Shown in pieces: positions 29,687 to 40,400 of a stretch of DNA of 64,000 nucleotides. Below the pieces are notes generated by a model that was not told where the DNA came from, did not search any database, and worked only from the letters and a program-made list of their open reading frames with translations. Source of the DNA: Fragum whitleyi (lineage: Eukaryota; Mollusca; Bivalvia; Cardiida; Cardiidae); assembly GCA_948146395.1 (NCBI GenBank), contig OX411543.1, positions 28,101,558 through 28,165,557 of the forward strand, given 5' to 3'. Each line of letters opens with the position of its first letter. The first letter of the stretch is position 1. The position numbers and the translations under genes are program-made.

Positions 29687-29935
29687 TTACTCATTCTAGA
29701 TGTTTATCAATTTTGCGTGAGAAATTCGAGAGGCAGTGGAATCCTTTTTTTGTGTGTGTGTGTAGAAGGGTTTTCATCCACTGCTATCCATTTACAGCTG
29801 GGTGGACTGAGGCAGTGACTTTTAAGTTTCTTGCCCAAGAAAACACCTCGCTGTCACCAGGACTCTAACCCCTGACCTTCGGATCAGAAGACCGACGCTC
29901 TAACCTCTGAGTTATCATGGCAGTCAATGTCATTA
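29687..29935 (-). mobile_element. tRNA-derived SINE with GTAAATGG central domain, copy 1
   Basis: On the minus strand the head GATAACTCAGAGGTTAGAGCG and CAGGGGTTAGAGTCC is tRNA-like. Then come CTTGGGCAAGAAACTT and CACTGCCTCAGTCCACCCAG with CTGTAAATGG, which resembles a conserved central domain known from several SINE superfamilies (inference). It matches 47325-47640. Confidence 0.7.
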
Positions 29936-30124
29936 GGATAAGTCCAAACAACAAACATGAAGTAATAATGTAAAAAATATCTTCAGAACACTGTAAGGCA
30001 AATGACAGGGATTTGTAAATTTGAATGACAATTCCTGATTCATAAATGTTGCAACCATTTCAAATTATGTAATTCATCATCTAACACAGTCTGACCACGG
30101 TCATTAATTTTTGGTTTTACATAT

Positions 30125-30197
30125 AGAGGGGGCAGCGCAACACTTTTGTTAGAACCAATATTCATATGCACCACAAAAGTGTTTAACTGACCCCCCT
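30125..30197. repeat. GGGGGCAGCGCAACAC hairpin
   Basis: Arms GGGGGCAGCGCAACACTTTT and CACAAAAGTGTTTAACTGACC with CCCC. The same ends occur near 33815 and 15070. Confidence 0.6.
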
Positions 30198-30445
30198 GAG
30201 ATGGTCCCTTTATGCTTCATGGGTAAAAATTAATTTAAGCGCATAAAATTTATGTTTGAGGCAAGAGCAGCAAAAAGCAAATGTTTTACTTTCCAAATTC
30301 TTGGATAATTTGGGGTGTCCCTATTTGATGCAGCACTGGCCCTACCCCTTGACCTGTGTCACAACACACCCTTAGTGATAAACCAATCATTTATCTGCAA
30401 AATATATAATCAGGGACATGAAACAAACAGCAATCGTTGACATTA

Positions 30446-30516
30446 TTCTAAAATCTCGTAACTACAGCTTCTTTTAAGCTGCAGTTACGAGGTTTTAGAA
30501 TAACGTCGACGAAATC
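30446..30516. repeat. Foldback element GTAACTACAGC
   Basis: ATTCTAAAATCTCGTAACTA with CAGCTT, then AAGCTGCAGTTACGAG with GTTTTAGAATAACG. A half-related sequence (TGTAATTACAAGATCTTAGA) is at about 60685-60712. Confidence 0.7.
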
Positions 30517-30647
30517 TTTTAAGGGCAACTTAAATGTCGCACCTACAGCTTTTTCAAATTATTGTTATGATGTTTAGGTTGTCCATTCACAGAAATGATT
30601 GAAACAGAATGGCGAAAAAATGACTTTCTACCATCGCTGGTTATAAT

Positions 30648-30653
30648 TTTATT
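30648..30653 (-). promoter_or_regulatory. Candidate MOCS2 poly(A) signal
   Basis: AATAAA on the minus strand about 45 bases after the MOCS2B stop. It would give a very short 3' UTR. Further copies lie at about 29.6 kb. Confidence 0.5.
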
Positions 30654-30696
30654 ATCACAGTTCTGAGTATCACATTTTCTCTTTGAGTTTTATGAA

Positions 30697-30765
30697 TTAC
30701 TTCCCTTTATTAAAACAACATTCACTATTCTCTTTCCAGGAACATGTTCCATCTTCATATATCTC
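30697..30765 (-). CDS. MOCS2: MOCS2B terminal exon
   Basis: Exon of 69 bases after ttttaacag. It codes [20 protein letters not shown] then GK and TAA (30699-30697). It aligns with vertebrate EIYEESSTWKGNKECFW. The Cys-rich tail is species-specific. Confidence 0.94.
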   Translation of the reverse strand, partial: EIYEDGTCSWKENSECCFNKGK

Positions 30766-33700
30766 CTGTTAAAATGAAACATACAATGTTTATTATATCA
30801 AATAAACTTTAAAATTCAACTTGATTTAGCTGTCTGATCTTAATCTATGAAAGCTTATTTTGATTTGCATATAAAAACCTTTCATTATGAATTCCGACCC
30901 AAATTTAGTGCATACATAAATTTAAAAAGAGGACCAGGATGGTCCTATATCACTCACCATTGTATGTCTGTCTAAATTAAGAATTATCAAATTTTCCAGC
31001 AAAAGTATAATTGTACTTTTAAGATTTGTGGTCTCTAGAGTGTAACGAGAATATCTTCATTAAGGTCCCTTTTCTCGTGATATGGCATGGATCCTTTCCA
31101 TTTTCATATGCTTCATCCTTGGGACCTGACAAACATTCTGACCAAGTTTCATGAAGATTGGGCTATATTTGTGGCCTCTAGAGCATAAACAAGAAAATTG
31201 GCATTAAGGCCCCTTTTCCCATGATACGACACTGATCCTTCCCATTTTCAAAAGGCTTCATCCTTGTTACCTGACAAACATTCTGACCAAGTTTCATGAA
31301 GATTGGACCATATTTGTGCCCTCTAGGGTGTAAACACTTAAATTGTTGATGTCTGACAACACACGACTAACAACGCATGATGGACCACAGACGATGGACA
31401 TTCAATGATCACAAAAGCTCACCTTGAGCACAACGTGCTCAGGTGAGCCAAAAACACTTTGATTCTAATGCAATTTAGACAAGGATTTTATTCAGCATGA
31501 CAAGGATTAAGCATAAATGTAGGAGGTGACCACTGAACTTCTTTTCAAAAAAATTATTTGATTTTGTTTATTGACTTGACTTCCATTAATTTATTTTTTA
31601 ACAGTGAAAAAAACCCAAACCAAGATGTGTTAAAGAAACACTAATGCCCTGGCATTCTTGAGAATATGACCTTGACCTTGACTGATGAACTTAACTTTGC
31701 TATCAACTGCAATGTCTTGCCACAAGCAATACACTTGTTAAATATGAAGGATGTAATACTTACCATTGTCAAGAAATGGCAAATGTTAAAATTTAAATTC
31801 TAAACAAATTTGACATTGAAAAGAATCTTGACCTTGACTTATGACCTTGAAGTTGGTACCGATATAAAGACCTTGTAACAATCATGAAATAACAAAGCTG
31901 TATCACTTACCAATCAAAAGTAATGGCCAAATCTTCATTGTTTTTATATTGAAATTAAGTGACCTTAAGAATATGACCTTGGACTTTGATTGATAGCATT
32001 GACTTTAGTATCAACTGAAAGGTGTAGTCATTTGCAATACACATGTGAAATATAAAAGCTGTATCTCTTGCCATTGCAAAGTAATGGCCAATGTTAAAGT
32101 TTTAATTTTACATTTATTTGACCCTGAAAATGACCTTGACTGATGACCTTGAAGTTGGTAACTACAGAAAAGGTCTTGTCATAAGCAATGCCCATGTGAA
32201 ATATGAAGGCTCTATCACTTACCAATCAAAAGTTATGGCCAAAGTTATTTAGGGGAAAAATGAACAAACAGGCTAACAAACACACATGGCAAAAACAATA
32301 TGCCTGCAATATGTTGATAGGGGGCAAAATCAAGGGAAAAGTGCAAGATTATTGTAAGTGCCTATATAATTATAGGCACATACATTAGTGTAGCACTGAT
32401 CCCTCAAAATAAAATCCTCATTAACACTTTGACAAACTAACATGTTTTATGTCAACTATTGTAAGTGAAATAGGAATTAATGAAATAACAAAATCAAGGG
32501 GTAAGTGCAAGACTATTATCAGTGCCTATATAATTACAGTCAAAACTGTGTGAGCGGTCACCTGGGAAAAGCTGTCTCACTGCTGTATGCGGCCAGCTCA
32601 GGTAACTGTGAATAGCGGCATTCTGTCGTATGCAGCCGGCGGTCACACTTAATTGTCTGAATTGCACCCATTGTACATCCCCTTAAGCGGTCACGCGATG
32701 TCATCAAATTATGACAGGTGACTGGCTGATTAACGAAAAATCGATAACGCGTCTGGATTATCGTATGCATTTACCGTGACGCTTACCTAATCAACACCTC
32801 TACCAATTTGTGTTATATGAGCGGCCAACATATTATTTGATTGATAGCAGTAGCAGATTATTAATATTCCAATTAACCAACCTATTAAACCTTAACATTG
32901 CTGTTAGCCCAAACTATCGAAAGATTTATTTGACGATTTGATCTCGGAAGGAATTTCCCTTTGTCAGCTCCGGAAGTATTAATTTTTTATCAGAACAACT
33001 GTTTTTGTATCTTCTTTGCACCAAAAATCGCGTTCTCTTAAGGAAATTTACGACACACAAATGCAGAAAAATAAACAACAAATTACTAAAATTGACGTTT
33101 TTGTGTTTAGTATCGGTTGATTCCGTGGAATCATCGCTGCTTGTCCAAAATCATGTCTGGGGATTTTCCAAATGACATCAACTTACGTCGTCAAGTATGC
33201 CGGAAAACCCGACCTAGTTTACATCCCGCGCACGTGAAACAAATTGCCGCCAAATCCACAGGAACCCGCCTCTGTGAAATCTATAAACACTAAAAACGTC
33301 GTATCTCCAGCGCATTTATACTTTCATGGAATGAACTCGAAATTGTCACTTTCTCTAATGAATAATAATATATTTTTAGATATCAGGAATATTATCGGTG
33401 TCAAAATCTTGACCATCATCTTTCTCATATGAAGTTTAATTAATTCTTTTCTGGTCCCTGTGACAAAATGCAACTCGTTTACATACGCTGATTACATTCC
33501 CCAGGTGAAGACATATTTTCATAGTGAATGACCAAAAGATCGTAAATACCGCTATTCAAGAATTATTTACATTGTTTTTGGTCTCCTATTGCCGATTTTG
33601 ATATAAAATCTTTTGGATGCGAATACTACATTTTCGGTGTGCCATCCGATGGAGTTATGATATTAGCCGATTTTTTATCGTCTCGACAGCCGCCGGCGGG

Positions 33701-36700
33701 AGGGGGGGTAGATTTTCTGTTAAGCGGTCAACTCCTGTATGCGGCCGATTTGGTTTTGTCCCGTGGGTGGCCGCTATTGACAGTTTTGACTGTATAGGCA
33801 CTTACAACAGTGTTGCATTGCCCCCTCTATAAAAACTTTGACGAACTAATATGTTTTATCTCAGTTACTGTAAGTGTACAAGGAATAATAATAGACAATT
33901 CAAGAGGCACACCTTTTTCCATATAGGGACAGTCTCTTTCAAGGTATCAATACCATATTTGACAGCCTCTAATGAATCTTGTCTATGTGGTGAGGACACC
34001 GCAATAATCACACTGGCTTCTGTTATAGGTACTTCCCTATAGAATAGAAATTGAAACGGTACATGTGAAACTACAAGGTATCAATAAGATATTTGAAAAA
34101 ATCTAGCAATTTTTATATAGATGTTGTGAAAAGGACAGAGCAATGAACAAGAGCAACGCTGGGCGTGGTATTATATGCCCGAAGCTCAGAAATAAATGGG
34201 TGATGTTTTGAACTTTTTATTGATCCTTAGGATGTATTTTCTAGCAAACACTATAGTATATTGTATTTATTATGATGGAAGTGTTTGTTTTGTTTTGTTG
34301 AGATAATGAAATCAAACACCCTAGCTATGAGTTCTACATACATGTGAGGTTCAACATCATAGTCCTTGTATTTTGAAAGTTGTGGACCGGACACGAATTT
34401 GCAAACTGAATCAAACAAAGGGCAAAAGCTTAAAAATTATAAATGGTAGAGTTAGGGTTATTGCGCTCTGCACATCCTAGCTATGAGATCTATACACCTG
34501 TGAAGTTTCAAGACCATAGGCCTTTAAGTTTCAAAGTTATGGACCAGACACAAATTTGCTAACGGACAGACAGACAGACAGACGATAACATAATAGGACC
34601 CTTCGGGCTTATAAAACCTAAAAAGAGAAATAGCTCAATTATTAAGCTAGGTAGAGCTACAGTTCTTGTGCACTGCACTCCGTATTCATAAGAGGAACAT
34701 AACTGCCAAGTTTCAAGTCAAACATAAGGTGATGGAGTTATGCTCCAGACAAAGAATGGATACAGCCCACCCAACAGACACCCTGATGCCACAGGTGATC
34801 ACATAGTGTGTCCTATAATTTGTTGGGTGTCTAAAAAAAAAGGTTTAGCACTACCACATTTGATGGAATAATACTAAGATATATATGAGTCAAATACTTT
34901 CTACAAAATGTCTATGCTATTAATCATAACATTTGACCAATTATTGTAATGACCAAATGTCTCAATCAACCTAATGCCATTGTAGGGAAATGCCAAAGAC
35001 CCATTTGTTGACTACACATACCCTATTCTATGAACCATGGCCACTCTTCCTACATTCCATTTATCATGGATCTGTGTACAGATTTTCTCCATCTCTTTCT
35101 TTGCCATACTATCATAGGCCTCATATTCCAGTCTCAGTACTTTTTTACCATTAAAGTTATCCCGGGTTGTACCTGTTAGAATAGTTAATATGATTTTAAG
35201 TTTAAGTTTAAACTCACATTCCATCTAGCATGGATTCTTGTACAGATTTACTTTTTCTTTTCAGCTATGCTAGCATAAGTGTCAGAAGAGGCACAGGGGG
35301 TGAAGCCAGTTTTTTTTTTTTATTTCTCAACAAAACCCTTTGTTTTTGGTACTCATTTGAATCATCTCAACAATGATTCCAATGAGTACCAATAACAAAG
35401 GTTTTGTTTTATTATCATTTATATACTTTGATCTTTAATCCAAAAGTTAATCAAAATAATTGTTTACTATTATAAATCCACACATTTATATTGTTTGCTC
35501 TGTTTATGGCTCTCAAACCAGTTTTGACCCCCAGAATTAAGGTCAAAGGATAAATGACCCCTGAATTTGAAAAGCTAGCACAAGTCCTGAGTGTTCTCAT
35601 TAGGCTCTTGTACCAAAGTTTAGGTTCGATTTTGGATAGTAGTGGTTTTGAAATGTATCAGCATTATTTTCTTTTCCATTAATTCTATAGACAGGTTCTC
35701 TTTCCTCTGCTTCCTTACAATTAGCATTTTAATTTCCTAAGAATTCAATTTTCATTTTTTCTCTCCTTATTCTCAAGAGTTAAGGTCAGCAATTTTTGAA
35801 ATTCTCACTTCTCTACAATTATATTACAAAGGTTTCTTTTTCATTTGAAAAGTTTTCAGTGATATTGGTGATAGGTTAACAACTCTACTTGAGGGCAAAA
35901 AAGCATATACAGTTATACTGAAATTTATGTGCAAAATAACCAATTAGCATAACAAGAGGCTCAAAGGTCCTGTATTGCACCCCTTGCACTAGACTTATAA
36001 ATAATCAATTTGTAAGCATGTGATCATTGATATTACAAGAAGGTCCCTTTTTTCATGACATTATTTCTGAGTAGCTTTAATGTGCCTATAGTAATATGAA
36101 GCAACATTTCATTTCACAAAAATATGTCGAGAATTGTCAAAGTTGTGATAACAAGAAATATTGCATCACAAATGCCCCCTTTTCCATGACACAACATCAT
36201 TATCACCAAAAATCAAAGAAAGTTGATAGAGCATATCCTAAGGATCATTCTTGTACATTTAGGTTGAACTTTGATCAGTATGTTAAGAGAAGGAATTTTT
36301 CATATTTCATATGGAACCTTTACTCTGTGACTCAACAGACAGTCCCAAGAGCCCATGTCATTAGCAAGATAGCAAGATCTTTAAGAGAATACTTTTTTTT
36401 TATGTATTTCATCATATGGGCCCATTTTTAGGTGACTTGACTGCCTGTAGAGCCTACGTTATCAACCAGGATCAGACATTAACAAAGAAATCTTAAAGAG
36501 CATTTCCTAAGTATTTTTCCTGTGAAGTTTGGATAAATTATGATCAGTAGTTTCAGAGAATTTCTTTTTTTATATTTCATCATATGGTACCAATTTAAGG
36601 TGACTTGACAACCTGTAGAGCCTATGTAATAAACGGCTCAGATATTTTCATTTAGAAATCTGCAAGAGAATGAACTTAGCATCATTACTGTGGGTTTTGG

Positions 36701-37480
36701 ATGAATTCTAATCAGTAGTTTCAGATAAGATTTTTTCATATTTTATCATATGGGACCATTTTTTGTTGATGAGGCAGTTTATACAGCCAATCATATCAGC
36801 CTGATCAGAATTTAACGAAGAAATCTGAAAGACTATGTCCCAAGGATCATTGCTGTTAAGTTTGTTTGATAAGTAATTTCAGAGAAGAAGATTTTTGTAT
36901 ATTTTATCATATGGGACCATTTTTTGGTGACATGACGGCCCATAACATCCATTTTATCATCCAAAACAGAATTAAACGAAGAAATCTGAAAGAGTATGTC
37001 CAAAGGATCATTCATGTGAAATTTGGTTGACTTCTGCCCAATTGTTTCAGAGAAGATGTTTAAAAAAAAAGAAAACAGACTTTGTCTAGTGGAGCTTAAC
37101 CCTTTGCTGTTTAATCCCTGCTTTTTACGTGCCTGTGATTTTATGATTGAGAAAATATTGTGAAAAAAGAAGAAATTGCTCCTGACAAGCAATTTCTTCT
37201 TTTTCCACACTATTTTCTACCCTACTGAACGGTTATTTTTCAAATTAAATCCACTTTTAATTTTCGTCTGCAAAACCTTTGAATTTGGACAGGTCAAAAA
37301 TTTGAAAAACAGAAAAGGGTTAAAATAGAGCCACATACTGGAGATGCAAAAAAGGTAGACTGGAATTTACTTGTTAAACTAACCAATAAATGAAGAAATA
37401 GCACCACATGATGGAGATGTCACAAGGGAGGTCACTCTGTCTATACTGATCACATTCTCTGTAATTTCCACAAGGTCCAT
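30697..37480 (-). CDS. MOCS2: MOCS2B, molybdopterin synthase catalytic subunit (MoaE-like), 146 aa
   Basis: Four exons (37480-37384, 35172-35022, 34036-33913, 30765-30697) give 146 residues, near the bacterial MoaE length and shorter than the vertebrate form, which has an N-terminal extension. Conserved blocks are [18 protein letters not shown] (about 22-39), [14 protein letters not shown] (about 43-56), [23 protein letters not shown] (about 93-101) and [12 protein letters not shown] (114-125). K116 and K123 keep the seven-residue spacing of the two catalytic lysines of MoaE. The ATG is the first base of its exon. In the spliced message the same frame meets TGA 25 codons upstream with no Met between, which supports this start. 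Confidence 0.95.
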
Positions 37481-40400
37481 CTGTGAAATAATTATGATAA
37501 TAATATATATGAATTATCTGGTAGATGAAAAATACTCTTTCATATTGACCGGACAAGCTTCATGAATGCTGAGGTGGTGAATTCAGAAAGGTTCAAACAA
37601 ACCCCAATCTGTGACCCACTTTTTTATTCATTTTTGAGAAGAAATTCAAGTTTTGTAATAGAAGGGAAACAAAACCCCTAATTGTATGTTTAAACCCCCT
37701 TCACAGAAATCCTAGACCTACTGCAGTGCTTATTTTGTTTGGCAGCCTATCTCTGCCACATGACAAAACAAAACCTTTAATTTGATAATTTCAAAATTAT
37801 TGCAAATAAATCAAGTTCATCCTTGAAATCTTATCTCTCAGGCCCCTTGCAGGTACAGTCGATATTGCTCGAGTGACCATGTCTATTAAGCGCCCAATTT
37901 TATTAAGCAACCGCCATAAAAAGTCCCCTCAACTTAAGCAAAATCTCTGAAAAAGAGGACATTCTTAATGAAAAATTGGTTTTTTTTAAATCTTATGTTG
38001 TTGAAAACCATTAGAATCGTCTCAAAAAGACGAATCTAATGGGTTCGAACATCATAGGATTTAGTACCACTTCACCAACAATCTAAAAATGCTTTCAAAA
38101 TGAACTGTCACATTTATCATGGTATTTCGTATTAAGCGAACATTCCCACAGACGACTGCTTTTTGATGGTTCCTTAAATGGTAACTCAACACAAGTTTTA
38201 CTGTATACAAAAATTAAAGGTTTTACCTAATGTTATTTTAAGCAAAAAAGGTTTGATTTATTGAATGGAGTTTTAACGCCACTATCAACATTTTTTCAGT
38301 TACATCTTGGCGGCTGGAGCAGCTAACAATGGTTTCCTGGTATTTCTCTCACCAGTACAACCACCACATCCTTTCCTAGCCTCCAGCTGCTATCTCACAC
38401 AGGTCTATGATTATCAACCCATTGGTGAGAGACACATAGTCAGAAAGAATGAGTGCCGCCGTCGGGGATCAAACCCAGGACCCGAAAAAAAGAGGAACAT
38501 TTTGTAATGGCCAAACAAAAATAAAGAGCATTTGTTGCACAAACTACGGTCATACCCTTAATTTCTGGCTCTTGGTAACCTGCTGTCATTGATTTAAATG
38601 AAAATAATTAAACAACAATGAAATTGGTACTTCTATATGAACATGAATATTTTTCTTTTAAGTTCCTGCATTTGTACACTTCTTACTTAATGTAGTTGAC
38701 CCATTATAGTTCCGCAACATTTCGTAACACATGATTTTTCACAATGTTGAGCGAGGTTTCCTAATGAAGCTCTGGTTCATACAGTTAAAGTTCATTGCTT
38801 CAAACATGTTGTGGAACTTTTATGGGTCCACTACCTTAAAGCAAGTAGTGGATAAATACAGAAGCTTTACAAGAACAATATTCTTGGATCAATGTTTACT
38901 GAAGATACTTGATTTCAAAAAAATAAGGTTTTCTAACAAAAATAAGGTTTTAAGGGTTTTTGAAGCAAAATATTTTTTTTTAATATTCCAACAATATTCA
39001 AGGTTTTTTCAAGGTTTTCCAAAGGGGGACTCTATATCTTTACATATTGTACAATTTCTTGAAAGAGTGTAGTAATATGTATTTTCTAAACGTGCAAAAC
39101 TGACACTGACCTGAATTTATCATGATATTAGTACCTTGCTGGTGGGTCTTTAAAATATTTTGATTAATACTTAATATCCTTGTATACTTCAGGGATGGAT
39201 GATGAGATACTTTTACTGTTAATGATTTTCCTTAACTATTGGGTGGTACAACAACTATAGTGTCCCTTGACTGCACACTTAGTGGCTTAATGTCAACTTA
39301 ACCTAATTAGTTTTCATTTTTGTAATATGGCCTCACTCACAGATATTACTGTGTGTGTGCGTGTGTGTGTGTGTGTGTATGTGTGATTGGAGGATTTAGG
39401 TCACTCCATACTCTTGGCATATATGGTATGGACCTTGAGAGAGAAATGAGCAGATACAAGGAGATCATCCAATGTTCATACACCCCTAGCTCTTCCATGA
39501 ATAGACACTGGTTCATTTACATACCTAGTGTAAAGAAATTCTGGGTTTCTGTCCAGTTCAATTTTAGATGAGCAGGACATAGCAAGTGTCCCTGGCAAAT
39601 CCCTCCACATTCAGGACTCAAACAAAGGAGCATAGGATTGCAATCCAGTGACTTACATCAAGAGGCACAGGAAGGTCAGTATCGCTTTACTGCCATCTAA
39701 TACCCAGGTGATTTTTTTAGAATTGATTAATAAATTGCATAAAAACAATTAAAGTGAATCATTATCTATTGCAAGCAGAAAATAATCAAAGGCCACAGTA
39801 GCTTTATGCATGAAATGAAAAAAATCTTATGTTTACAAACAATTAACATGGAAATGCCCTTTTCCATGATACAGATTGCTATTTCCTAGCAGTTTTAATG
39901 TGAACATAGACATAGGATAAGTATCATTTTGTGAAAAGTTCATGAAATTATTCAATTAATGTATAAGGTGTTGTAACAAGAAATGTTGCATTACAAAGGC
40001 CCCTTTTTCCATGACACAGCAACATATCACTAAGAAGAAATTGGAGAGTTCTATCAAGAATAATCCAAAGAACAATCATTTGTATCAGAAAATTCATTTT
40101 AGAGAAGGTAATTTTTCTATATTTTGTCATATGGTACCACTTTCAGCTGACTCAACTGAACCCATGCTCTTGGTCAATCATAATTTCAGGAAGAAGTCTC
40201 AAAAAGTATGACTTAAGGTTCTTTCCTGTGGAATTTGGTTCGATTCTGAAATAATTAAGAAGATTTTTTTTTAATATTCTACCATATGGGACCATTATTG
40301 GATGATTCAACAGCCTTCAGCACCCAAGTTATCAGGCCTATTGAGATTAAAATGAAAAAATCTGAAAGAAAATGTTCCAAGCATCATTCCCATGTTTGGT

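Noticed and set aside
35012..35021. GTGTAG as the MOCS2B exon 2 donor
   Set aside because: The upstream gtatgt is a better donor and gives HRIGEVPI in line with the family. The other choice breaks the frame with the next exon.
36833..37210. 125-codon minus-strand frame
   Set aside because: It spans the end of a tandem repeat block and a TTAA MITE, so it is chance.
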